From an uncultured Synechococcaceae cyanobacterium (GTDB lineage: Bacteria > Cyanobacteriota > Cyanobacteriia > PCC-6307 > Cyanobiaceae), in the NCBI GenBank assembly GCA_902634405.1, contig CACPJY010000003.1, forward strand, positions 62,001 through 126,000: a stretch of 64,000 nucleotides of DNA, given 5' to 3'. The notes beneath the pieces were generated by a model, which was given only the letters and a program-made list of their open reading frames with translations, ran no database searches and was not told the DNA's origin. The translations under genes and the position numbers were made by a program. This document shows positions 15,248-23,736 of this stretch, piece by piece (the first letter of the stretch is position 1; each line of letters begins with the position of its first letter).

Positions 15248-16063
15248 CTAATCATTAATCTTGCTATCCAACTGTTTGATGCAAGAAGTTACCACAAGAG
15301 ACCATCCCTCTGCATGAGGTGCGGGTGCTAAAAGATAGGTTCCATTATGAATCTGCTCCAAAAATATTGAGTGCGGGCCATTAGAACTAGGTACGACAAT
15401 TGAAATATCAGCGGCTTGCAATAAAGCGAGGTCGTTAGGGGAATCTCCAAGAGCAATTATTTTTACATTGGGATTTTTTAAAAACAGTTTTAGCTCTTGT
15501 AAAGCAATACCTTTGTCAGTGTTCTTACTCAATAAGTGACTCATTCTATTCCCTTGAAGTACTTTTAAATCAAGATCAAAAGCAATTTGTCTAATCCGTT
15601 CAGAATATTGACTTGGAGGATTCAGAAAAGGAACGCTCCATTCTCTTTTACAAGCAAGGGTTACTGCATTTCCTGAGAGACCAGTTAATTGAGTAATCTC
15701 TGTATAGCTAAGGTCAGTTAAAGCAGTTAATTGGAAGCCAAGGTGATCACTTACTATATCAAGATAAGTTCTCAGCTCCTTATAAGATCTTCCTAGTATT
15801 AATTCCCATCTTTTATTAGAATCATCATCCTTAGATCCATAAATAGCACCACCATTTTCAACAATATAGGGATCATGGAGATTATATTCCCTTCTTAGGA
15901 GCTCCACCTCTGAGGCAGTCTTACTAGTACAAGGTATCACTGGTATCCCTAATTTTTTTAACCAGCGCAAGGTTTTTAATGCTGGTTGCAAATCATAATT
16001 ATGATCCATTAAAGTTCCATCAATATCTGTAACCACCCAAACATTTAGTTGATTGCTATCCAT
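15248..16063 (-). CDS. gpgP: glucosyl-3-phosphoglycerate phosphatase (HAD-IIB, MPGP-like)
   Basis: A 271-residue HAD-IIB hydrolase related to mannosyl-3-phosphoglycerate phosphatases. Motif I is VVTDIDGTLMDHNYD (~10-24), motif II CTSKT (~45), followed by YIVENGGAIYG, and motif IV GDSPNDLALLQAAD (~206-219). With GpgS nearby the expected reaction is dephosphorylation of glucosyl-3-phosphoglycerate to glucosylglycerate, a compatible solute of marine cyanobacteria. It starts only five bases past the stop of the GH13 gene, so the two are cotranscribed. The substrate is inferred from context. Confidence 0.85.
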   Translation of the reverse strand: MDSNQLNVWVVTDIDGTLMDHNYDLQPALKTLRWLKKLGIPVIPCTSKTASEVELLRREYNLHDPYIVENGGAIYGSKDDDSNKRWELILGRSYKELRTYLDIVSDHLGFQLTALTDLSYTEITQLTGLSGNAVTLACKREWSVPFLNPPSQYSERIRQIAFDLDLKVLQGNRMSHLLSKNTDKGIALQELKLFLKNPNVKIIALGDSPNDLALLQAADISIVVPSSNGPHSIFLEQIHNGTYLLAPAPHAEGWSLVVTSCIKQLDSKIND

Positions 16064-16068
16064 TTCTA

Positions 16069-17817
16069 TTAATCCTTAATAAGCCACATAACTTGATAGG
16101 GTTCAAGCAAAAGCATTTCGCTATCAATATAAGAATTACTCAAAATGTCCTTTAGTCCTTTAGGGTGAATTTGATCATTCTTGCTCAAAAAATGGGAGTC
16201 CAAAATCCTTACTGTAGATTTTGTGAAATTATAAATTGCCCATACCTTTTCATAAGAATTGCCTCTAGAAATTATAACAACCTTACAAGTATTTAGTCTT
16301 ATTAGTTTCATTTCTGAGTCAGGGTGGAATGCTTGGAGTTGTGAACGTATTTCCATAGCAGATTTCAAAGAGTTCAAAATCTTACTTGCATAGGATTCCT
16401 CATCTTTCAACTGAGCATATAATTCATTAGCTTGAAACTTGTGCCTATTCAGATCACGTCTATGTCCAGAACTTCTAAAAGCTGGAATATCATTTTCTGA
16501 AGCCAGTATTGCCTGTAAATAAAAGGCCGGAATCCCCTTTAGAGCCATAACAAAAAGTTGGCTCAGCACAAAACGTTCTAACTGTAATCGACTTGGATCA
16601 ATCCCTTCATCCGCCATAGCACTCCACCAACTAATATTTAATTCATATGGTTCCTCTGTCCCGTCAGGCAAAGATCTGTGACTGACAAGTCCTCCCCTCT
16701 TCTCACATCCAACTAATAATCTATGAAAACGTTCGTTATTAATTAGCCCCTTAAGAGGCCTTAATCCTATCCCATCATGTGAAGCTGAAAAGTTCAATAA
16801 CAATGTATTGGGAGGTAATTCAGGCCAAAGATCTATCCATTGGTTTAGGAGGTCTGCTTTGTTGCTAAATATTGACTCCAGTAATAAAGGCGGCAAAGGA
16901 AAATTATATGCCATATGTGCTTCTTTCCCACTCTGAAGATATGATAAATTTTCTTCCTGAGGAACATTTGTTTCCGTTATTAGAACGGTCGTATTGGCAA
17001 GTATTTGCAACTGAATTCTTAGTGCTGTTACTAATTTATGTACTTCTTCTCTATGCAGACATGAAGTACCTGGTTCTTTCCATATAAAGCCCACTGCATC
17101 TAAGCGTATCCATTTAACACCATGCCTAAGGTATCGAACTATAAGCTTTAAAAATTCAACTAATAGAAGAGGTTCCTTCCAATTCAAATCAACTTGATCA
17201 GCACCAAATGTTGTCCACAACAACTTATTCCCATCCTGAGAATTAAAAGTAGTAAACAAAGATGAATTCCGCGGCCTTGAGACTTTGGACCAGTCAACTT
17301 CTTTAGAAGGAGAAAGAATATATCTTGAACCTGGCATCTCAGAGTTAATAAATTGCTGTACCCACGGGTGTGCAGCTGAAACATGATTAAGAATAAGGTC
17401 GGCCATTAATAAATGGGTTTGGCCTATACTCTCAAGGGCATTCCAGTCTCCAAAAGTGGGGCCTATTTCATCATGGCTTGATACAGCAAATCCCCCATCA
17501 CTAGTTGACTTTAAAAATGGTAAAATATGAATAATTGAAGCTAGATTCCCCAAATAAGTATTAATTAAATCTTTCAGAGTTGTTAATGATGGTTCTCCTG
17601 TTTTTTTAATCGCATCTGGATAGGCAATCAACACCACTGTTGAAGCATCCCAAAGTTCAGAGCCCAAGTTGATGTCATTCAGAGAAAGGTCTGAATTCTC
17701 TTGAAAAATCTGCAACAATTGCGACCACACCGAATCGATATCTTCGAGAGGATGGCTCTTGTAAATAGACCTGAGCAAATTCCTCAATTCTTCGAATTGC
17801 TTTTCTAAAGCACCCAC
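16069..17817 (-). CDS. GH13_18 sucrose-phosphorylase-like enzyme, probable glucosylglycerate phosphorylase
   Basis: The 582-residue protein has the GH13 alpha-amylase fold: GPTFGDWNALESIG and LMADLILNHVSAAHP (~140-165), the nucleophile region WIRLDAVGFIWK (~237-248), the acid/base region LITETNVP (~280) and the third acidic motif FSASHDGIGLRP (~345). The architecture is that of sucrose phosphorylases, a clade that includes glucosylglycerate phosphorylase. Clustering with gpgS, gpgP and glycerate kinase favours phosphorolysis of glucosylglycerate to glucose-1-phosphate and glycerate. Sucrose or glucosylglycerol phosphate as substrate remains possible. GTG start, about 70 bases from the divergent gpgS. 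Confidence 0.82.
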   Translation of the reverse strand: MGALEKQFEELRNLLRSIYKSHPLEDIDSVWSQLLQIFQENSDLSLNDINLGSELWDASTVVLIAYPDAIKKTGEPSLTTLKDLINTYLGNLASIIHILPFLKSTSDGGFAVSSHDEIGPTFGDWNALESIGQTHLLMADLILNHVSAAHPWVQQFINSEMPGSRYILSPSKEVDWSKVSRPRNSSLFTTFNSQDGNKLLWTTFGADQVDLNWKEPLLLVEFLKLIVRYLRHGVKWIRLDAVGFIWKEPGTSCLHREEVHKLVTALRIQLQILANTTVLITETNVPQEENLSYLQSGKEAHMAYNFPLPPLLLESIFSNKADLLNQWIDLWPELPPNTLLLNFSASHDGIGLRPLKGLINNERFHRLLVGCEKRGGLVSHRSLPDGTEEPYELNISWWSAMADEGIDPSRLQLERFVLSQLFVMALKGIPAFYLQAILASENDIPAFRSSGHRRDLNRHKFQANELYAQLKDEESYASKILNSLKSAMEIRSQLQAFHPDSEMKLIRLNTCKVVIISRGNSYEKVWAIYNFTKSTVRILDSHFLSKNDQIHPKGLKDILSNSYIDSEMLLLEPYQVMWLIKD

Positions 17818-17885
17818 TTCTATCAGCAGCTGTTCATTACACGATCTTGCCAGATCTCAACTGTTTCTGTTCTTCTTATCAACAA

Positions 17886-19106
17886 ATGGACTTTCAACAG
17901 GGATTAATTACAACCATTCACGATTATGGTGTTTGCCCTGATTCCTTGGATGAGCTCAGATCAGGTCTGCACCAAAGGCCTACAGCACTTGTTGTCCCAT
18001 GCCTTTTTGAAGAGTTCAAAAGACCCGCTTTATTGCTAACGAAAGATGTTCTTAAAGAACTTGAAGGGCTTGGTCAATTAGTCATCGCACTATCCGCCAA
18101 GTCATCAGAAGAAGTTCTTCAAGCAAAAACATTCTTTGAGGGAATGCCATTCCCAGTGCATGTTCAATGGACCAACAGTCCAGCTGTTAATGAACTTCTT
18201 AAAGGACAAGAAAAAAAGAATGGCCTTGAATTACTAGTGCCCCCTGGTAAAGGATGGGCGGTTTGGCAAGGCGTTGGCATAGCAACGAAATCAGCTGAGG
18301 TAATTGCTCTTTTTGATGCTGATATAAAGACCTTTAAGCCCTCTTACCCAACAAGGATGCTTCTACCACTATTAGATCCCTCTCATGGAATCTCCTATGT
18401 AAAAGCTTTTTATAGTCGACTCTCATTACAAAATAATTCTTTGCAGGGAAGAGCGACCAGGCTTTTTGTAGGGCCATTACTTACCAGCCTGGGAAAGATC
18501 TTTGGAGAGAGTCCCTTCCTAAACTATTTACAAGCATTTAGATATCCACTGGCTGGAGAATTTGCTTTCACTAAATCTTTAGCAATGAATCTAAGAATTC
18601 CTTGTGATTGGGGTTTGGAAATAGGACTACTTTCTGAGGTTTATAGACATGTAAGAACTAGCAGAATCGCACAAGTTGATCTTGGCATATTTGACCATAA
18701 ACATAAAGATATAGGTGCTTCAGCAGAAGAAGGCCTGCAAAGAATGTGTTCGGAAATATTATCTACCGTATTAAGAGGTTTAATGGAGCATGAATCTCAA
18801 GGACTATCTCAAACCCAAATATCATCTTTAGAAGTATTATACAGCCGTGTTGGAGAAGATAGAGTCAAGCAATTTGGGCTTGATTCTGTAATGAATCAAC
18901 TTCCATATAATCGCCATATTGAAGAACTCTCTGTACAGAAATTTGCTAAATTAATTAAAACATCAACTCAAAAATTCTTAGATTACCCAATCACAAAGCA
19001 ACTTCCAGCTTGGTCTAGGGTTATTTCATGTGAAAATAATTTAAGAGACGAACTTGAAGCTGCCGGCAAAATCAGTACCCAGCAAGAAGAAAAACAAAAA
19101 ATTTAG
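17886..19106 (+). CDS. gpgS: glucosyl-3-phosphoglycerate synthase (GT81)
   Basis: GpgS transfers glucose from a nucleotide sugar to 3-phosphoglycerate, the first step of glucosylglycerate synthesis. I chose the ATG at 17886 (MDFQQGLITTIHDYG); the track TTG at 17847 adds 13 unlikely residues. Key features are ALVVPCLFEEFKRPAL (~34-49), the metal-binding ALFDADIKTF (~142), LLDPSHGISYVKAFYSR (~162) and PLAGEFAF (~221), the family's acceptor region. It is divergent from the catabolic GH13 gene across a very short promoter region, so synthesis and breakdown may be reciprocally controlled. Confidence 0.9.
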   Translation: MDFQQGLITTIHDYGVCPDSLDELRSGLHQRPTALVVPCLFEEFKRPALLLTKDVLKELEGLGQLVIALSAKSSEEVLQAKTFFEGMPFPVHVQWTNSPAVNELLKGQEKKNGLELLVPPGKGWAVWQGVGIATKSAEVIALFDADIKTFKPSYPTRMLLPLLDPSHGISYVKAFYSRLSLQNNSLQGRATRLFVGPLLTSLGKIFGESPFLNYLQAFRYPLAGEFAFTKSLAMNLRIPCDWGLEIGLLSEVYRHVRTSRIAQVDLGIFDHKHKDIGASAEEGLQRMCSEILSTVLRGLMEHESQGLSQTQISSLEVLYSRVGEDRVKQFGLDSVMNQLPYNRHIEELSVQKFAKLIKTSTQKFLDYPITKQLPAWSRVISCENNLRDELEAAGKISTQQEEKQKI

Positions 19107-19223
19107 ACGATATGAAATTAGCGTGAAGAAAAATAATATCAGCCTAATAGATTAATAAGCTTTATAAGCAGAAGGCTATTATTAGATCTTAGAAAAATAC
19201 TTTTAATTCCAACAATGACTATA

Positions 19224-19448
19224 TTAATGTCTACTTTTGTTGCCATAAATCGACTTAGCAAGAGCTCCAAGAAAGAAGATCCCAATCAACACATATGCAA
19301 ATCTTTCTAAAAGGAGACTGATCGGATTGGCTATTGGTTGATCCACTTCTTCTGAAGTAAGTATTTCGCCACAAATTATATGACGAAATAGGAATGATGA
19401 ATTAAGATATTTTCCAAAATTGGCGAAAAGAAGTAATAGATTTATCAC
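19224..19448 (-). CDS. small hypothetical membrane protein
   Basis: A 74-residue ORF whose C-terminal half has one transmembrane helix (LLLERFAYVLIGIFFLGALA) and a basic tail. The N-terminal half LLLLFANFGKYLNSS is also hydrophobic. The true start may be internal. No family recognised. It is convergent with gpgS and divergent from the second riboswitch unit. Confidence 0.45.
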   Translation of the reverse strand: MINLLLLFANFGKYLNSSFLFRHIICGEILTSEEVDQPIANPISLLLERFAYVLIGIFFLGALAKSIYGNKSRH

Positions 19449-19567
19449 TCAATTCTTTTAGAGTCCCAAAACAGCAAATAAGCTAAATTACCTATCCGAA
19501 AAGATAAAAATGTTCTTGTATTTGCCTTTATTGACGAAGCAATTGAAAACATGCTAGACAAAGGAAT

Positions 19568-19581
19568 GTAGTAACCGCTAC
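19568..19581 (+). promoter_or_regulatory. GTAN8TAC site (NtcA-box-like) at the second riboswitch
   Basis: The sequence gtagtaaccgctac fits GTA-N8-TAC exactly and again forms GTAG-N6-CTAC. A plausible promoter lies just upstream (ttgacg at 19531-19536, ctagac at 19554-19559, 17-base spacing), which would place the start of transcription at or within this site, consistent with repression by NtcA. Spacing to the aptamer's CGTTCA element matches the first copy within one base. Confidence 0.6.
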
Positions 19582-19650
19582 CAAAACGTTCACCTTGCTA
19601 ATAAGCAGGGCGCAGGTCGCACCAAGCCAAGGAACGGGGACTTGGGCATT
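19582..19650 (+). ncRNA. glutamine-II riboswitch (Downstream-peptide RNA motif), second copy
   Basis: The same architecture as at 13995: aaaacgttcacc, hairpin ccttgct-aat-aagcaggg, gcgcag, then ccaag-ccaaggaacgggga-cttgg. The second stem differs from copy 1 (ccaag/cttgg against ctcagg/cctgag), yet both strands pair, which is covariation supporting an RNA structure rather than a DNA site. It lies 14 bases before the next ATG. Confidence 0.85.
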
Positions 19651-19664
19651 CCGGAGTCGCAATT

Positions 19665-19838
19665 ATGTCTACACTCCTTTATAGAGGGCAAGACTATGTC
19701 CAACACAAAGAGGTCTCATCTACTAAGCAGTGCATAGAGCTGACCTATCGGCGAGAGCATTACAACACTTGCAGAGAGTCGAGCCAGCCAGTAGCTCAAA
19801 AACAGCTCGCCTATAGAGGGGTTCATTACACAAAGTGA
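19665..19838 (+). CDS. 57-aa DUF4278 protein with three repeats (PirA-like family)
   Basis: Not in the track. It reads MSTLLYRGQDYVQHKE, then IELTYRREHYNT, then KQLAYRGVHYTK: three copies of the L-x-YRG/R-x-x-Y repeat, against two in the 33-aa relative at 14077. A charged, Gln/Ser-rich linker joins repeats two and three. It is preceded by ccggag as ribosome binding site and followed by a long terminator hairpin. Role in nitrogen/PII signalling is inferred from the riboswitch and the PirA resemblance. Confidence 0.85.
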   Translation: MSTLLYRGQDYVQHKEVSSTKQCIELTYRREHYNTCRESSQPVAQKQLAYRGVHYTK

Positions 19839-19850
19839 GGCTTTAAATTC

Positions 19851-19900
19851 CTCAGACAAAAAAGGCTCTCTTACTAATTAGAGGGCCTTTTTTGTCTGAG
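19851..19900 (+). terminator. long intrinsic terminator of the second riboswitch unit
   Basis: The outer stem ctcagacaaaaaagg pairs with ccttttttgtctgag around an inner ctctc/gaggg hairpin, with T-runs. It is symmetrical, so it also serves the convergent gene at 19921. Confidence 0.9.
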
Positions 19901-19920
19901 CTTTTGAAAGCAATTCGAAA

Positions 19921-20244
19921 TCAATCCTCAGAATTTTCAAACTGCCTCAAAAGACGAAATCCTTTCCGAATTACTAAAGTCAGTCCATATACACCAAATG
20001 CCAAAGGGGCAAATATCAATGGGTTTAAGGCCGTCTGTTCTGTAAAATCCTTGACACCATCAACATAGCTATGGGAATGACAAGGAGCTAAGAACATTAA
20101 GCTCCCAAAAACAAGTGCCCAGCCAATCAAAGGAACAAAAGCCTCCTTTGTCTTACCTTCGTAAAATCTGTCTAGGCCTAAACCCCACCCCAAAGAAAGT
20201 ACAGCTAAGCGGGTCAAGGCCTTCTTCTCATCCTTACGCAGCAT
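19921..20244 (-). CDS. TM2-like small membrane protein
   Basis: A 107-residue protein: MLRKDEKKALTRLAVLSLGW, the TM2-like LGLDRFYEGKTKEAFVPLIG (charged residues between two helices), a His/Cys-containing loop APCHSHSYVDG, and a third helix ALNPLIFAPLAFGVYGLTLV with a basic tail. The GxDRFYxGK motif is characteristic of TM2-domain proteins, whose function in bacteria is unclear. It ends against the second riboswitch unit's bidirectional terminator. Confidence 0.65.
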   Translation of the reverse strand: MLRKDEKKALTRLAVLSLGWGLGLDRFYEGKTKEAFVPLIGWALVFGSLMFLAPCHSHSYVDGVKDFTEQTALNPLIFAPLAFGVYGLTLVIRKGFRLLRQFENSED

Positions 20245-20346
20245 TGCTTGAAAAAATTAAACTTTGTTTGTTATAGGCATTCAAGATTAAAAGTGCGTAG
20301 GGTAAACCGACAAAATTAAAAAATCCAATTAAGCAACTAATTCCCT

Positions 20347-20880
20347 ATGAAATTGAAAAGCCTCAACAGTTGCAGGCTAGCGATAGGTAGTTATCCAGCT
20401 TTTCATTATGACGCCAGAGGCGGAGGAGGAATAGGTAGGAAATCAATTAAAAAAAAGGGTGAGATCCAATGTATTGATTTTGACCCAAAAGATTTTTCGA
20501 TTCCTTCACTGAACTGGCGCTCAGCGAGGATTGGTCCTCTGCCTATACCGCCAGGGATAGAAATTAAAATGATTTTAAACAAACTTAAAGGGAGCATCAA
20601 TGAAATTACTAATTACATTTCACTAGATTTCGAAGCCGAGTTTGAACTAAATATTTGGCCGGATATCAAGTTCAGCAGAATATTCATCAGAAGCTGTCTT
20701 CATAGTGGGGATCTCAATACTAAACTTCATAGCGTAAGAGGCATTAATATTCAGAAAGATGGGTATACAAGACTAGTAGGAAAAGCAAATGTCCAAAGGA
20801 CTGGTGACAGAGTATTGGATAACTTTCTAGGACTGCCGAATGAAGCATTAGCAGTCCTAGAATGTCAATTATCGGATTAA
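20347..20880 (+). CDS. conserved-looking hypothetical protein
   Basis: A 177-residue soluble protein with a Gly-rich early segment (DARGGGGIGRKS), central PPGIEIKMILNKLKGSINE and a C-terminal VQRTGDRVLDNFLGLPNEAL ending in LECQLSD. The pattern looks like a picocyanobacterial conserved hypothetical with a lipid-binding-like beta fold (speculative). No catalytic motif seen. ATG start. Confidence 0.65.
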   Translation: MKLKSLNSCRLAIGSYPAFHYDARGGGGIGRKSIKKKGEIQCIDFDPKDFSIPSLNWRSARIGPLPIPPGIEIKMILNKLKGSINEITNYISLDFEAEFELNIWPDIKFSRIFIRSCLHSGDLNTKLHSVRGINIQKDGYTRLVGKANVQRTGDRVLDNFLGLPNEALAVLECQLSD

Positions 20881-21001
20881 TTATATCTAAAGTGTAATAA
20901 TTAATATCAATTTAGAATTAATCACCAATATGATAAAAGTATAGATATAAGTATTGTATTATCAAAAGTTTGTACAATACTTCAAAAGTTAAATTTAGAA
21001 A

Positions 21002-21139
21002 TTAGATGTATCTTTTATTATTTTTATAGAGTTGGGCCAAAATCTGCTGAGATCTGAGTTGTCTTTTACCTGTATAGTTTGATGATTCTTGAATTGGCCT
21101 GATAATCCTTTGGATCTGCATACTTAATGGAATTTCCAT
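21002..21139 (-). CDS. 45-aa basic small protein
   Basis: Not in the track. It reads MEIPLSMQIQRIIRPIQESS, then NYTGKRQLRSQQILAQLYKN and NKRYI. It is basic, without a membrane segment, and composition suggests coding rather than chance. ATG start. It lies in an otherwise empty stretch near the isiB locus. Unknown function; an RNA-binding role would be a guess. Confidence 0.45.
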   Translation of the reverse strand: MEIPLSMQIQRIIRPIQESSNYTGKRQLRSQQILAQLYKNNKRYI

Positions 21140-21246
21140 GAAAATTTGCATAATTTATTTATTTTCTTTTTTAGCATAAAACAAAAGCTTAGATAAGACA
21201 AATAAATCAAATAAAGGAATCAAACGTGACAAATTTCTTATTACAA

Positions 21247-21280
21247 CAAGAAACCTTGCTTTAAGAAGCAAGGTTTCTTG
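21247..21280 (-). terminator. intrinsic terminator downstream of isiB
   Basis: A perfect 14-bp stem caagaaaccttgct / agcaaggtttcttg with a six-base loop. It lies about 105 bases past the flavodoxin stop, so the isiB transcript has a sizeable 3' end. Confidence 0.88.
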
Positions 21281-21385
21281 CATATTCCGTATCTATTATC
21301 TTTTCTTGCAAGAGAGGACAGTAGGTAAAAGAATATTCTCAATGTATCTAATTTAGCAAATATAAGCTTAAAATCAAACAAATTT

Positions 21386-21910
21386 CTATAAAATTCCAGG
21401 AATCTCACGCTTAAGTTGTTGAGCCCATTTCTCCAACCTTTCATCTGTCAAGTCAGATTCACTATCTTCATCTAGAGGGAGGCCACAAAATCTTTCTCCT
21501 ACAACACTTTTAGAATCCTCAAATGTATATCCAGACTTCTCTACATAGCCAACCATTGTTGCTCCTGCCTTTTGAAAGTAAGAATGTAATTCCTCCATTG
21601 CATCGCAGAAATTTTCAGTATAAGTAGACGAATCACCTAATCCAAAAATCGCAACTTTCTTACCGCTTAAAGAGAGTCCCCCAATATCTTCCAACATAGA
21701 ATCCCATGCTGTACCTGACCTTTCGGAGTCTGCTCCAGTATTCCAGGTAGGAATACCACAAACAATTGCATCCAAATCATTAAACTCACTTATATCTGGC
21801 AGATCAGCAAGGTCCTTAGGGGCATTTGCTGATTTAAGCAAATCATGAAGCCTATCGGCGATATCTTCTGTTTTGCCTGTTGTTGTGGCAAAGAAAATTC
21901 CTAAAGCCAT
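21386..21910 (-). CDS. isiB: flavodoxin
   Basis: Flavodoxin replaces ferredoxin as electron carrier from PSI under iron limitation. The 174-residue protein is a long-chain flavodoxin: FMN phosphate loop GIFFATTTGKTEDIADRL (~4-21), IPTWNTGADSERSGTAW with the Trp that stacks on FMN (~54-70), the FGLGDSSTYTENFCDAMEEL segment (~89-108) with its aromatic FMN partner, and a C-terminal acidic helix. It is transcribed away from an IsiA/PSI-type pcb gene, with about 560 bases between them that also hold a tiny membrane-protein ORF. This arrangement recalls the cyanobacterial isi locus. Confidence 0.95.
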   Translation of the reverse strand: MALGIFFATTTGKTEDIADRLHDLLKSANAPKDLADLPDISEFNDLDAIVCGIPTWNTGADSERSGTAWDSMLEDIGGLSLSGKKVAIFGLGDSSTYTENFCDAMEELHSYFQKAGATMVGYVEKSGYTFEDSKSVVGERFCGLPLDEDSESDLTDERLEKWAQQLKREIPGIL

Positions 21911-22077
21911 CTTGAGTCAATAAATAACATATACTTCCTAATACAATAGTGGTCAGAGTGTGATACTAAGTGTTACATATAATTGTACTAGTTGATACTA
22001 TCTTATAGAATTTTTAGTTGGTCAACCTCATAAGAGTGTCTAATGAAATGTACTTAGCTAAGGTTCTCTTAAAAAAC

Positions 22078-22185
22078 TTAATTCTTAGCATATTTACGAG
22101 CTCTGAGAATAGTAATAATAAGCGGAATTCCAATCACAAAATGAGCTATTGAAATCAGATACAAATCAATGGAGTATCTAGACAT
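22078..22185 (-). CDS. 35-aa single-helix membrane peptide in the isiB-pcb interval
   Basis: Not in the track: MSRYSIDLYLISIAHFVIGI, then PLIITILRARKYAKN. One transmembrane helix with a basic C-terminus, similar in shape to small photosystem or cytochrome subunits, though I cannot match it to one. Same strand as isiB and 167 bases upstream of it, so cotranscription with flavodoxin is possible. Very short, so a chance ORF cannot be ruled out. Confidence 0.45.
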   Translation of the reverse strand: MSRYSIDLYLISIAHFVIGIPLIITILRARKYAKN

Positions 22186-22472
22186 TGAATAAAGAAAGTA
22201 TGAATACTTTAATATGATGCACGAGGGATAGCTATTTTTAAGATGTCATCCATTTAATGAAAAGAGCATGTGAGATTTATCACATCAAAATGATTCAAAT
22301 TTCCATTAATCCATCGAAGAAATTTAGCCAATAAAAACCGATACTCTTCTTTGTAATCAATGACAACAAAATGCTATACATAAAGAACATATGTAATAAG
22401 CCATATGAAGTTAGAGGATAACTAGTGCCATTTAATTAATAAGTTCATCTTGTCCTATCAACTGTCTACCTC

Positions 22473-23528
22473 GTGCAGACTTACGGAAACCCTAACGTCA
22501 CATATGACTGGTACGCGGGTAATTCTGGTGTAACAAACCGCTCAGGTAAATTCATCGCAGCTCATGCAGCACATGCAGGGTTGATGATGTTCTGGGCTGG
22601 TGCATTCACACTTTTTGAATTAGCTCGTTATGACCCTTCATTGCCAATGGGCAATCAAGGCTTAATTTGCCTGCCTCATTTAGCAGGCCTGGGTATTGGT
22701 GGAATTGAAGGTGGTGTTATTACAGACCCTTATGGTTGCACCGTTATCGCTGTATTGCATCTAATTTTCTCAGGAGTATTAGGAGCTGGGGGTCTTCTCC
22801 ATTCATTGAAATTTGAAGGAGATCTTGCAAATGCCACTGGAAGACCCAAAAAGTTTGATTACGACTGGGATGATCCTGATCGTCTGACTTCGATCCTGGG
22901 ACATCATTTAATTTTCTTAGGCCTTGGTGCTATCCAATTCGTTGAATGGGCCAAGTATCACGGTATTTACGATGCCGCTCAGGGAATTGTTCGAACAGTT
23001 GAGCCAAATTTAAGTGCTGCAATGGTCTGGAATTATCAAGCTGATTTCCTATCCATTTCAAGCCTAGAAGATGTAATGGGAGGACATGGCATCCTTGCTT
23101 TTATTCTTATTAGCGGAGGAGCCTTCCACATAGCTACTAAACAATTTGGTGAGTACACCGAATTCAAAGGCAAAGGCTTGTTATCAGCCGAATCTGTTCT
23201 CTCATATTCACTAGCAGGAATTGGGTACATGGCTTTTATTGCAGCCTTCTGGTGCTCGATGAACACTACTGTTTACCCAACAGAGTTGTACGGTGAAGTC
23301 CTGAAAATCAATTTTGAATTTTTCCCTTACTTCACTGATACAGCGAATAACCTTCCTATAGATGTGCACACATCTCGCGCCTGGTTATCAAATGCTCATT
23401 TCTTCCTAGGATTCTTCTTCTTACAAGGCCATCTATGGCATGCATTAAGAGGAATGGGTTTTGACTTCAGAAGAGTAGGAAAGGCTTTCGAAAATTTTGA
23501 GAATGCCAAGATTACAGCAAATGACTAA
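22473..23528 (+). CDS. pcb: Pcb antenna protein, IsiA/PSI-associated type
   Basis: A 351-residue Pcb, clearly divergent from the other three in this window. It starts from GTG (MQTYGNPNVTYDWYAGNSGV), has MMFWAGAFTLFELARYDPSL, QGLICLPHLAGLGIGGIEGG with a short loop insertion, FILISGGAFHIATKQFGEYT, and ends GHLWHALRGMGFDFRRVGKA. Where the others read SIGIGFDETGAWTGAGV this has a GIEGG/DPYGCTV version, as in iron-stress IsiA. In SS120-type strains the iron-induced, PSI-associated Pcb is of this kind (pcbC); placement next to flavodoxin supports that role (inference). A strong terminator follows. Confidence 0.92.
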   Translation: MQTYGNPNVTYDWYAGNSGVTNRSGKFIAAHAAHAGLMMFWAGAFTLFELARYDPSLPMGNQGLICLPHLAGLGIGGIEGGVITDPYGCTVIAVLHLIFSGVLGAGGLLHSLKFEGDLANATGRPKKFDYDWDDPDRLTSILGHHLIFLGLGAIQFVEWAKYHGIYDAAQGIVRTVEPNLSAAMVWNYQADFLSISSLEDVMGGHGILAFILISGGAFHIATKQFGEYTEFKGKGLLSAESVLSYSLAGIGYMAFIAAFWCSMNTTVYPTELYGEVLKINFEFFPYFTDTANNLPIDVHTSRAWLSNAHFFLGFFFLQGHLWHALRGMGFDFRRVGKAFENFENAKITAND

Positions 23529-23570
23529 CAAGAGGAAGTTTCAGTTCTTCTAAATTGATCTTCACAAGTC

Positions 23571-23610
23571 CATATAAAAAGCCCTGCAATTATGCAGGGC
23601 TTTTTATATG
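23571..23610 (+). terminator. intrinsic terminator of the IsiA-like pcb
   Basis: A nearly perfect 18-bp stem catataaaaagccctgca / tgcagggctttttatatg with a four-base loop, 42 bases past the stop codon. Confidence 0.92.
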
Positions 23611-23736
23611 GGAGAACAAAGAAGATTCAAATTACTGGTAGCAATCATTGACTAGTTATCTAATAGGAATAGAAAAACTTATAAATCAATAATTAAAGCC
23701 CTTACGAATTAAAGGCAAGGGCTAAAGCAGTTCTAA

